Below, piece by piece: positions 47,471 through 53,407 of a stretch of DNA of 53,407 nucleotides; positions within the stretch are counted from its first letter, which is position 1; each line of letters begins with the position of its first letter. The DNA is from a virus: positions 1 through 53,407 of IMG/VR virus record IMGVR_UViG_3300020463_000028; one strand, 5' to 3'. Under the pieces are notes generated by a model. That model was not told the DNA's origin and did no database searches. It saw nothing but the letters and a program-made list of their open reading frames with translations. The position numbers and the translations under genes were made by a program.

Positions 47471-47871
47471 TATTAGATAAGATTAAAGAACGTGGCGAAG
47501 AAATGGCTCCATTAGAAGGGCATGATCGATTACAGTATCTTATTGATATAGCAAGAGAAGTTGAACCTTTAGACGACAGCGAAAAAATAGACGATAATAA
47601 AATCAGAGGTTGTGCAAGTAATTTGTGGGTAGTAGGAACAATAAACAAAGACGGAACAATGTCCTATAAACATGATGCAGATGCTTGGATAACAAAAGGT
47701 ACTGCAAAAGTTTTAGTAGACCTTTTAGACGGTGAACATCGTAGCGAAATAGCACACTTAACCTTAGAAAGTTTTGAAGGGTTAGGTATCAGAAATCTTT
47801 TAACAATGCAAAGACAAATTGGCTTTGGCAGTTTAGTAGAACGTATGATAGGAATAGCAAAAAATGGATAA
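47467..47871 (+). CDS. sufE: SufE-like sulfur acceptor protein
   Basis: SufE takes persulfide sulfur from the cysteine desulfurase SufS and delivers it to Fe-S cluster assembly. The active Cys49 sits in IRGCASNLW, equal to the GCQSQVW block of E. coli SufE. HDADAWITKGTAKVLVDLL matches the DSDA-I-KGL helix, and SLVERMIGIAKN the conserved end. Length 134 residues is typical. The start is GTG overlapping the gp46 stop. No SufS, SufB or other partner is in the window, so it should work with host enzymes. Expression with recombination and one-carbon genes puts it early in infection, when Fe-S or other sulfur transfer demand may rise; the exact target is unknown. Confidence 0.88.
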   Translation: MILDKIKERGEEMAPLEGHDRLQYLIDIAREVEPLDDSEKIDDNKIRGCASNLWVVGTINKDGTMSYKHDADAWITKGTAKVLVDLLDGEHRSEIAHLTLESFEGLGIRNLLTMQRQIGFGSLVERMIGIAKNG

Positions 47872-49003
47872 AAGAATAACTTCAATACTTTACTCAGAGA
47901 TAGGTAGACAAAATGCTACCGTAGAACTTATTGCAAGTGAAAACTTTGCATCAGAAGATGTAATGAAACTTGCAGGATCAGTATTTACAAACAAATACGC
48001 AGAAGGATATCCAGGCAAACGTTATTACAACGGTTGTGAACATATGGATTCAATAGAACAACTTGCAATAGATCAACTAAAAGAATTGTATGGTTGTGAA
48101 TTTGCAAACGTGCAACCACATTGTGGAGCAAACGCAAACACGGCAATTTATCTTGCGTTCCTAAAACCAGGAGATAAGATTCTGGGAATGGATCTTGCAA
48201 GTGGAGGACATCTAAGTCATGGTGCTAAAGTAAACATTTCAGGAAAAGTTTATGACGCACATCACTATGGTGTTAATGAAAAAGGTTTGTTAGACTATCC
48301 TGCCATAATGGCACAGGCACAAGAAATAAGACCTAAGATGATCATAGCAGGTGCTAGTGCATATCCTAGAGCAATAGATTTTAAAATGTTTAGACACATA
48401 GCAGATAAGGTAAAAGCATACTTATTAGTTGATATGGCACATTACTCAGGACTTATTGCCGGCGATGCCTATCCAAGTCCTGTACCTTACGCAGATTTTG
48501 TAACAAGCACAACACATAAAACTCTTAGAGGTCCAAGAGGCGGAATAATTTTGTGGAACAATCCTGATTATACTAAAAAGATTAATAGTGCAATCTTTCC
48601 AGGCACACAAGGTGGTCCATTGATGAACATCATTGCCGCAAAGGCACAGGCATTTATTGAAGCAAACACAGATGAATTTAAACAATATTCAAAACAGGTT
48701 GTTGCTAATGCACAGGCAATGGCAAAGGTTTTTAAAGACGAAGGGTATAAATTATTAACAGATGGCACAGATAGTCATATACTATTGTTAGATTTGAGTG
48801 ACACTAAATGGTCAGGTAAGGATGCCGCAAATCTATTAGAGGAAAATGGTATCACAGTAAATAAGAATGGAGTTCCAAATGATCCTAGATCTTTTGTTGA
48901 AACAAGTGGAATCAGAATTGGTACTGCCGCAGAAACTACAAGAGGTCATGATGAAGAATGGTTTAAAGGACTTGCAGGGAAAATTATAACATTACTGGCA
49001 TAA
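47864..49003 (+). CDS. glyA: serine hydroxymethyltransferase
   Basis: A PLP enzyme that converts serine and tetrahydrofolate to glycine and 5,10-methylene-tetrahydrofolate, the one-carbon donor for thymidylate. The sequence is complete: ELIASENFAS (21-30), TNKYAEGYPGKRYYNG (42-57), VDMAHYSGLIAG (189-200) and the PLP lysine Lys219 in TSTTHKTLRGPRGG. FPGTQGGP follows, and SGIRIGTAAETTRG lies near the end. At 379 residues it is about 40 shorter than bacterial GlyA, with trimming mainly at the C-terminus. It overlaps the SufE-like gene by eight bases. Phage versions are thought to support nucleotide synthesis for replication, which fits the operon with gp46 and gp47. Confidence 0.93.
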   Translation: MDKRITSILYSEIGRQNATVELIASENFASEDVMKLAGSVFTNKYAEGYPGKRYYNGCEHMDSIEQLAIDQLKELYGCEFANVQPHCGANANTAIYLAFLKPGDKILGMDLASGGHLSHGAKVNISGKVYDAHHYGVNEKGLLDYPAIMAQAQEIRPKMIIAGASAYPRAIDFKMFRHIADKVKAYLLVDMAHYSGLIAGDAYPSPVPYADFVTSTTHKTLRGPRGGIILWNNPDYTKKINSAIFPGTQGGPLMNIIAAKAQAFIEANTDEFKQYSKQVVANAQAMAKVFKDEGYKLLTDGTDSHILLLDLSDTKWSGKDAANLLEENGITVNKNGVPNDPRSFVETSGIRIGTAAETTRGHDEEWFKGLAGKIITLLA

Positions 49004-49007
49004 TACA

Positions 49008-49223
49008 ATGACTGATGATAATCACGACAAACTAGTAAAAGCATATTTAGAATATTTTAAAGCACACGAAAGTTATCAGAAGACAGGTGGAATAAGACCT
49101 AGACGTGAAACCAGACGATGGCTTAGAGAAATACGCGATCTAGCCAAAATACGAATGAACGAAGTTCAAGACAGTTACGTAAATCGCAGAGCAGATTCCA
49201 AAAAAGACGAGCAGGACAAATAG
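49008..49223 (+). CDS. small basic hypothetical protein
   Basis: A 71-residue, highly charged, probably all-helical protein: LVKAYLEYFKAHESYQKTGG, then RRETRRWLREIRDLAKIRMNEV. It starts five bases after the serine hydroxymethyltransferase stop and is followed two bases after its own stop by the next gene, so it belongs to the operon. I recall proteins of this kind in other marine T4-likes but no function is known. The arginine-rich helix could bind nucleic acid or phage replication proteins. Confidence 0.6.
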   Translation: MTDDNHDKLVKAYLEYFKAHESYQKTGGIRPRRETRRWLREIRDLAKIRMNEVQDSYVNRRADSKKDEQDK

Positions 49224-49225
49224 AC

Positions 49226-49666
49226 TTGGTAAGTATCCATATGCAATGGACTTACAAAGGAAAAGTAGTAAAAGAATTACCTCTTGGTTGTGAAGCCTTT
49301 GTATATCTTATTACAAATACAACCAATGGACGTAAGTACGTAGGCAAAAAACTCGCTAAATTCAGAAAGACACGCCCACCACTCAAGGGCAAGATAAACA
49401 AACGTAGAAGCAAAGTAGAAAGTGACTGGAAAGACTATTGGGGTTCCAATGATCACTTAAAAGAAGACGTAGAAAAATTAGGCACTGATAAATTTACTAG
49501 GGAAATTTTGTATATTTGTCCTAGCAGAGGCGTAGCAAGTTACTTAGAGGCAAGAGAACAATTCGAAAGAAAAGTTTTAGAAACTGACACTTATTACAAT
49601 GGCATTATAAACGTAAGAGTAGGCGGCTCAAAAATTCTTAAAGAAGCACTTCAAGGCTTAAAATAG
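49226..49666 (+). CDS. GIY-YIG-like putative endonuclease
   Basis: A 146-residue protein with FVYLITNTTNGRKYVGKK near residues 26-43, corresponding to the paired GIY and YIG strands (here VYL and YVG), followed by a basic loop (KTRPPLKGKINKRRSK) and helix (KEDVEKLGTDKFTREIL). Residue Glu106 in YLEAREQFER could be the catalytic Glu of the family. It is small, without an extra DNA-binding domain, like the Seg-type and other phage GIY-YIG proteins. The TTG at 49226 has AGGA nine bases upstream; the in-frame ATG at 49241 has a poorer site. It lies immediately before the structured non-coding region, so a link with that RNA or a mobile history should be considered. Activity is uncertain because the GIY motif is degenerate. 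Confidence 0.6.
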   Translation: MVSIHMQWTYKGKVVKELPLGCEAFVYLITNTTNGRKYVGKKLAKFRKTRPPLKGKINKRRSKVESDWKDYWGSNDHLKEDVEKLGTDKFTREILYICPSRGVASYLEAREQFERKVLETDTYYNGIINVRVGGSKILKEALQGLK

Positions 49667-49667
49667 C

Positions 49668-50039
49668 AACACTGTTTGGTCGGAATAGTTCGACTCACGT
49701 TGAGATCACATGGATCTTGTGATCAGACTCTCGTGCGTTGCAAGGTTGATACTAACTTAGGTATTAAAAGATCGTGGCTCTGAGAAAAAGCAACCACACC
49801 GTTAATATATTTTGCTTAACAAGGATATATTAATGTTCCGTAACTTATGCGAAGGCTAAGGTAGGGAGTTGACGGGTTACCGCTTCCATACATATTATTA
49901 TGTAATCCTTTTTGTTAAGATGGGACGCTTATCTCACATGATGGCTTTCTTACTTTGCCCGGCAACGGGCGAAGTATGGCTCAACTATCTACATGATAGC
50001 AGTTGCTTACGCAACTTAATGTTTCACAGATATAGTGTT
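49668..50039 (+). ncRNA. candidate large structured RNA of unknown class
   Basis: No credible gene lies in this gap, but it is crowded with perfect hairpins. A closing helix pairs 49668-49675 with 50032-50039 (eight pairs, one G-U). Inside are 49704-49710/49718-49724 (7 bp), 49774-49779/49789-49797 (6 bp, 3-base bulge), 49802-49810/49825-49833 (9 bp), 49864-49868/49883-49887 with 49873-49875/49880-49882, 49889-49894/49899-49904 (6 bp), 49952-49961/49966-49975 (10 bp, GCAA tetraloop), 49985-49989/49995-49999 (5 bp) and 50001-50006/50011-50016 (6 bp). The loop of the 9-bp hairpin (49815-49822, CTTAACAA) is exactly complementary to 49912-49919 (TTGTTAAG), an 8-bp pseudoknot. Strand is inferred from the upstream operon and the terminator-like hairpin after it. 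I found no tRNA, tmRNA, RNase P or group I intron core. Large ornate phage RNAs such as GOLLD or ROOL are the nearest comparison in style, not in sequence. Confidence 0.7.
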
Positions 50040-50058
50040 AGAGCGAAAGCGAAAACAC

Positions 50059-50078
50059 AGTTGATCTTTAGATCAACT
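50059..50078 (+). terminator. terminator-like hairpin, possibly bidirectional
   Basis: AGTTGATC, loop TTTA, GATCAACT: an 8-bp perfect stem followed by TTTAAA on the plus strand. It lies 20 bases after the structured RNA and abuts the stop codon of the convergent gene at 50079, so it could end both transcripts. The U-tract is short on both sides, so it may be partial. Confidence 0.5.
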
Positions 50079-50261
50079 TTAAACGTCCTTTAAATAATCA
50101 TTTGGCACAAGTCTTACTTCCGTGTTAATCTGATTTTTCGTTCCTGTATTATGCTTTGCAGTGATAATGCTATCTCTAGAAAAATAAAAGCCTAAACTTT
50201 CTGCTTTTTTCATAAATTCAAGAAACGCACTTTCTAATTCTACAACTTCTTTTTTGTTCAT
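50079..50261 (-). CDS. small hypothetical protein
   Basis: A 60-residue protein, the only minus-strand gene in this part of the window. MNKKEVVELESAFLEFMKKAESLGF is a predicted helix, followed by strands FYFSRDSIITAKH and NTEVRLVPNDYLKD. No family recognised. Codon use looks like that of its neighbours and the stop abuts the hairpin at 50059-50078, which supports it. There is no clear ribosome-binding site before the ATG. Confidence 0.4.
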   Translation of the reverse strand: MNKKEVVELESAFLEFMKKAESLGFYFSRDSIITAKHNTGTKNQINTEVRLVPNDYLKDV

Positions 50262-50325
50262 AGGTAATTATTTAATATGAACTACTGAGACTAAATAGTA
50301 TTAGTTAAAGAAATAGGATTATTTG

Positions 50326-50988
50326 ATGAAAGTACACCAAATTATATACGAATCTAGCAAACAGACTGTAAATGAGAAGCCTGCAAGTGGGTTAGGCAAC
50401 GTTGCACGTAAGATAGGTGCTAAGGTTTTGGCTAAAGTAGGTGCTAAAAACACCGCGGCCGGCATGGCCGGTAAGGCAGATGCCGCTGACAAGGCCAACG
50501 CATTATACACACAATTTAGAACGTATATGGGACAAACTGGTGAAAAATACGGTAATGCTATGCAGGCATCTAGTTTAAAGAACTTTCTAGATCAAAACAA
50601 AATTCCAACAGTAAACGTTCCGGCAGACGGTGTAATTACTAAAAAGCAGGCTGATGAATATATCATGAAAGCAGTGCAAGATAGTTACAAAGGCAAAGGC
50701 GGAGCAATAAAGCAAACAGGACAGGCTCCTGCACAAGGTGGTAAAGCACGACAAGGCCAACAACAAGGTACTGCACAACAAGGTACTGCACAGGCGGCTG
50801 GTAATGTGGGCGGAGGTGCACCTGCACAACAAGGTACAGGATCAGCAAAAACACCCGCTGGTAAGGCTCCACCAACTGGAAACGGATCAACTGTAGGTAG
50901 TGCTAAAGAAATTCCACCAAGCATACAAACACAGTTAGACCAAATGACTCCTGGAGAGAAAAAACAATTAGCAGGAATGATAGCATGA
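50326..50988 (+). CDS. Ala/Gly/Gln-rich virion-internal protein candidate
   Basis: A 220-residue protein. The first 115 residues contain short amphipathic helices (GLGNVARKIGAKVLAKVGA, DKANALYTQFRTYMGQTGE, SSLKNFLDQNKIP, KKQADEYIMKAVQDSY). Residues 120-190 are low-complexity (repeats of QQGTAQQGTAQ and similar), and the end is a short helix (IQTQLDQMTPGEKKQLAGMIA). Such proteins precede larger Ala-rich proteins in other marine T4-likes and are probably packaged in the head or ejected with DNA; this is inference. A TTG three bases earlier would add one residue, but AGGA seven bases before the ATG at 50326 decides the start. The stop overlaps the next gene by four bases. Confidence 0.65.
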   Translation: MKVHQIIYESSKQTVNEKPASGLGNVARKIGAKVLAKVGAKNTAAGMAGKADAADKANALYTQFRTYMGQTGEKYGNAMQASSLKNFLDQNKIPTVNVPADGVITKKQADEYIMKAVQDSYKGKGGAIKQTGQAPAQGGKARQGQQQGTAQQGTAQAAGNVGGGAPAQQGTGSAKTPAGKAPPTGNGSTVGSAKEIPPSIQTQLDQMTPGEKKQLAGMIA

Positions 50989-53258
50989 AAATAACTGAAG
51001 TACATCAATTTCCAAAATCAAATAGAACAGCAAGTATCCTTACAGAAGGTTACAAAGATCTTACAGAAACGCAAAGAGTATATCTTGGCAGATGGGAAAA
51101 GGAACTTTGGCCATTACTAGAAGAATTCAAACAAGTTTCAGAAGCAAATTTAACTGCTGACGAAATACAATCAATATTTAAAGGTGCAGAAACACAAAGT
51201 ATTGCAAGTGGAGATAATAAAACTGCATTAGGTAAAGTAGGAAGTGCGGCAGGAGCCGTTGCAAAACTTCCTGTGGATCTTGCTAAAAAAGTAGATGCTA
51301 AAATAAATGAACTTGGCAGAATGGCTCAGAATGCTGGTCCTGTTAAAAACATGGATCAAAAGTTTGATGAACTAAAAAAGAAAATTGAAGCAGAAAATTC
51401 AGACTCAAAGATTGTACAAGGTATTAAAAAAGTAAGTGACTGGGCAAAAGAAAATCCAGGCAAGGCAAGTATTGCCGTTGGTATCCTTACAACTGTGGCG
51501 GCGTTTGCAGGTGGACCATTAGGTGGTGCGGCCGCTGGTTTGGTTTTACGTTCAACAAAAGATTTATTACAAGGTGAAAAACTTTCAACAGCAGTTGGTA
51601 AGTCAGTTAAAACAGCGGCATATGGTGCTCTTGCTGGTGCGTCATTCAAATTTTTATCACAAGATGTATTAGATAACTTTATGACTTCATCACAAGAAGA
51701 ATGGTTAGCAAACAAAGAAGCCATGGAGGCGGCAAATGCGGCCGCGGCTAAAGCCGACATAGCCAAAGACTTTGGGTTCGATAGTGTTGGTGATATGAAT
51801 GCTGAGTTCAACGGAGCAATAGATTACAAAATTATGGGTAACTACAACGGTTTCTCTTACAATTATGATGTTACTATTGCACCAGAGTACGCAGAAGAAT
51901 TCAAGGCGCTTAACAATGCAATGAACAGTGCGAAAGACTTTTCGCCGGCAGATTACAAAGCGACTGCTGAGTTTCATAGTTTCATGAGGGGCATGGTAGA
52001 CAACGAAAAGAATAAACTAGCAGGTGCAATTATTGATGCTCTTAGAGAAGTACCAAAAGATTCACTGAACATGAGCCAGGTAACTGATCTATTAGCACAA
52101 GACCAATCATTAGAGCAGTTATATGATAAACTTGGAGATACTTCAAAAGTAATGGGTGCGGCATTACAAGGTGCTATGCAAACAGTTGACGATACAGCCA
52201 AAAATGCACAAAAAACAAAACCAGCAGACCAAGAAGAATTAAAACAATTAGAACTTGACTTTAAAGGTGGGGAAGACAATCCAGCAGATGACAAGGTTGC
52301 AGTAAGAGGAACTGAATCAGTTTCTTATGCAGATGCATACGAACACTTGTACGAACAATACTTAACTGAAGCACCGGCGGCAACTGCAACAGCAGATGCA
52401 CAAGGTGAATTACCATTAAACAATCCTAATACACTAGGTGCTAAAGCAGGTAGAGGTATTAAAGGTGCCTTAGGTAAAGTAGGTGGTGCAATCAAAAAAG
52501 GTGCTAGTGCAGTAGGCGGTGCTGTTAAATCAACTGCTAAAGAACTAGGACAAAAAATCACAGTAAAAAAATTAAATTCTGAATGGGAAAAAATGGGTTC
52601 ACCAACAGACAGTGGATCTATATACAACTTATTATCATCAATGGGAATATCCAATGATAACATTCAAGCAATAGGACAAGAAGCAAACGTTTCAATTGAA
52701 AAAACAGCAGACGGTAAACAACCAGAAGCACCAGCAACAGCAACAACTCCTGATGCACCAGCAGGTGGAGACACAGCAGGTGGAACTGGCGATGCAGGAA
52801 CAGGTGGAACAGGTGACGCAGGAACTGGCGATGCAGGAACAGGTGGAACAGGTGACGCAGGAACTGGCGGAACTGGAGATGCTAAAGCAAAAGACGGTAC
52901 AGCACCAGCAGGCGGACAAGCAAGTGCAACAGGCAGTGATCCTAAGAATGACGGACCATTTGATATGAAATCTAAACCACCTAAAGGTACAAACGCAGGT
53001 GTTGTTAGTGGTGACTTTGAATGGAAAGGCGCACAGTGGATCAATACTAAAACTGGTAAAATTGCAGACAAAGGTACAGCCGCAAAATTAGGTAATCCTA
53101 AAATAGCAGAGTTGGCAAGAGAAATTGAAAAAGCAGGAGTTGGCGCTCTTGTTAAAGATCAAATAAGTGCACCTGGTGTTAAAGCAGGAACACCACAAGC
53201 CGCAGTTGCTAAGAAAGTAGTAAGTAAAGCCGCACAGGCTCAAGGCGCTACTGCTTAA
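50985..53258 (+). CDS. large Ala/Gly-rich virion-internal protein candidate
   Basis: A 757-residue protein with an N-terminal helical region (ETQRVYLGRWEKELWPLLEEF near 28-48). Near 160-190 a hydrophobic, glycine-zipper-like stretch (ASIAVGILTTVAAFAGGPLG, GAAAGLVLRS) could insert in a membrane. A further helical block covers residues 210-400. At 480-520 there is a second glycine zipper (GRGIKGALGKVGGAIKKGAS, AVGGAVKSTAKELG). A Gly/Thr/Asp repeat (GTGDAGTG units, about 600-640) precedes a final globular segment (SGDFEWKGAQWINTKTG) that may be a small domain. Membrane-active glycine zippers in a head-region protein suggest an ejected pilot or internal protein, but this is inference. It follows the related smaller gene by an ATGA overlap. 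Confidence 0.65.
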   Translation: MKITEVHQFPKSNRTASILTEGYKDLTETQRVYLGRWEKELWPLLEEFKQVSEANLTADEIQSIFKGAETQSIASGDNKTALGKVGSAAGAVAKLPVDLAKKVDAKINELGRMAQNAGPVKNMDQKFDELKKKIEAENSDSKIVQGIKKVSDWAKENPGKASIAVGILTTVAAFAGGPLGGAAAGLVLRSTKDLLQGEKLSTAVGKSVKTAAYGALAGASFKFLSQDVLDNFMTSSQEEWLANKEAMEAANAAAAKADIAKDFGFDSVGDMNAEFNGAIDYKIMGNYNGFSYNYDVTIAPEYAEEFKALNNAMNSAKDFSPADYKATAEFHSFMRGMVDNEKNKLAGAIIDALREVPKDSLNMSQVTDLLAQDQSLEQLYDKLGDTSKVMGAALQGAMQTVDDTAKNAQKTKPADQEELKQLELDFKGGEDNPADDKVAVRGTESVSYADAYEHLYEQYLTEAPAATATADAQGELPLNNPNTLGAKAGRGIKGALGKVGGAIKKGASAVGGAVKSTAKELGQKITVKKLNSEWEKMGSPTDSGSIYNLLSSMGISNDNIQAIGQEANVSIEKTADGKQPEAPATATTPDAPAGGDTAGGTGDAGTGGTGDAGTGDAGTGGTGDAGTGGTGDAKAKDGTAPAGGQASATGSDPKNDGPFDMKSKPPKGTNAGVVSGDFEWKGAQWINTKTGKIADKGTAAKLGNPKIAELAREIEKAGVGALVKDQISAPGVKAGTPQAAVAKKVVSKAAQAQGATA
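52788..52865 (+). repeat. exact 39-bp tandem repeat within the Gly/Thr/Asp linker
   Basis: Two perfect head-to-tail copies, 52788-52826 and 52827-52865, each encode 13 residues of the GDAGTGGTGDAGT type. Shorter partial copies flank them (from about 52776 to 52880). Identity at every third base shows recent duplication rather than selection on protein alone. Confidence 0.85.
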
Positions 53259-53290
53259 AACAGTAAAATCCATAAATTAATAATTCAATG

Positions 53291-53298
53291 AATAAATA
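53291..53298 (+). promoter_or_regulatory. T4-late-type promoter (AATAAATA)
   Basis: AATAAATA lies 27 bases before the ATG at 53326, with a strong GAGGAG ribosome-binding site between. The 67-base gap after the preceding stop holds nothing else. Same box and layout as at 43754-43761. Confidence 0.5.
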
Positions 53299-53325
53299 CT
53301 ACTGTAGTAAGAGGAGAAATGACAC

Positions 53326-53407
53326 ATGAACTTTATAGTAGGAATAAGAAACTTTATACTTAAATTGCTATATAAGATAACAAGACCACTTATATTTTTA
53401 ATGGATC
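53326..53407 (+). CDS. start of a gene cut by the window end
   Basis: An ATG with GAGGAG nine bases upstream opens a frame that runs to the window edge (27 codons): MNFIVGIRNFILKLLYKITR, then a hydrophobic PLIFLMD. The start is rich in Ile, Leu and Phe with scattered basic residues, as in a membrane or membrane-active protein. A competing ATG at 53319 stops after 14 codons. Product unknown. Confidence 0.5.
   Translation, partial: MNFIVGIRNFILKLLYKITRPLIFLMD

Noticed and set aside
49869-49897. Possible promoter TTGACG-17-ATATTA
   Set aside because: The -10 is poor and the -35 lies in a hairpin stem; the match to the two genuine consensus promoters upstream is far weaker.
49668-50039. Group I intron
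   Set aside because: AGATATAG near 50028 resembles part of the conserved S element, but no matching R strand (P7 partner) or P4/P6 core is present, and no split gene flanks the region.
49668-50085. tmRNA or tRNA genes
   Set aside because: No acceptor stem with TTCRANY-type T-loop, no CCA end and no tag reading frame could be found. GACGGG near 49871 recalls tmRNA only superficially.
49869-50093. A 74-codon plus-strand frame inside the non-coding gap (begins with TTG)
   Set aside because: It runs straight through five hairpins, has no ribosome-binding site, and its translation looks random (repeated Tyr, His and Cys). RNA structure explains the region better.
50587-53071. Minus-strand frames rich in Cys, Pro or Ala opposite the two Ala/Gly-rich genes
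   Set aside because: Composition mirrors the low-complexity plus-strand genes; no starts with ribosome sites.
1-53407. CRISPR array, integrase or attachment sites, insertion sequences
   Set aside because: No regularly spaced repeats, no transposase or recombinase frame, and no flanking inverted repeats were seen.

Overview
This window looks like part of the genome of a marine T4-like myophage. It is strongly AT-rich and densely packed, with most genes touching or overlapping by 1-20 bases. It carries recognisable T4-type genes: baseplate wedge gp53, gp25 and gp6, a gp5-type hub protein, the late sigma factor gp55, and the recombination nuclease pair gp47/gp46. Their style (long gp46 P-loop insert, gp5 without a lysozyme domain, families of short marine-phage hypotheticals) is that of marine T4-likes such as cyanophages and pelagiphages. 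No photosynthesis gene is present, but a bona fide alternative oxidase is. That points to a respiring heterotrophic host, perhaps an alphaproteobacterium of the SAR11 kind; the host is inference.

Layout. (1) Bases 1-11.5 kb are an accessory region. Minus-strand genes for glycosyltransferase-like proteins, an SGNH hydrolase and a radical SAM enzyme flank a tightly coupled plus-strand operon (2517-6853): a minimal DegT-type aminotransferase, an AGAT-type amidinotransferase, two Fe(II)/2OG-oxygenase-like proteins, an alternative oxidase and a GT10-like glycosyltransferase. (2) From 11.5 to 43.7 kb lies one long minus-strand block of tail genes: small accessory proteins, a fibre-like protein, three paralogous fibre/collar proteins, a 5,050-residue giant structural protein, gp6, gp25, gp5, a large hub protein, gp53 and a tube/baseplate adaptor. 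(3) At 43.73-43.81 kb transcription diverges. A consensus sigma-70 promoter drives gp55 rightwards, and its -35 box overlaps a T4-late-type promoter pointing left into the tail genes. (4) From 44.6 to 49.7 kb a second perfect sigma-70 promoter drives gp47, gp46, a SufE-like protein, serine hydroxymethyltransferase, a small hypothetical and a GIY-YIG-like protein. (5) Bases 49.67-50.08 kb are non-coding but full of strong hairpins. They are closed by a long-range helix and contain an 8-bp pseudoknot, so this is a candidate structured RNA of unknown class. (6) From 50.3 kb to the end are two Ala/Gly-rich, probably virion-internal proteins and the start of another gene.

How it fits together. Host RNA polymerase would make gp55 and the recombination/nucleotide genes early. 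gp55 would then activate [T/A/G]ATAAATA promoters in front of the tail genes and probably the accessory operon. Serine hydroxymethyltransferase supplies one-carbon units for thymidylate, SufE would feed host Fe-S assembly, and the oxidase would keep respiration going during infection. The two most striking items are the structured RNA at 49.67-50.04 kb and the aminotransferase-amidinotransferase-oxygenase-oxidase operon, which resembles enzyme sets used to make guanidino compounds.
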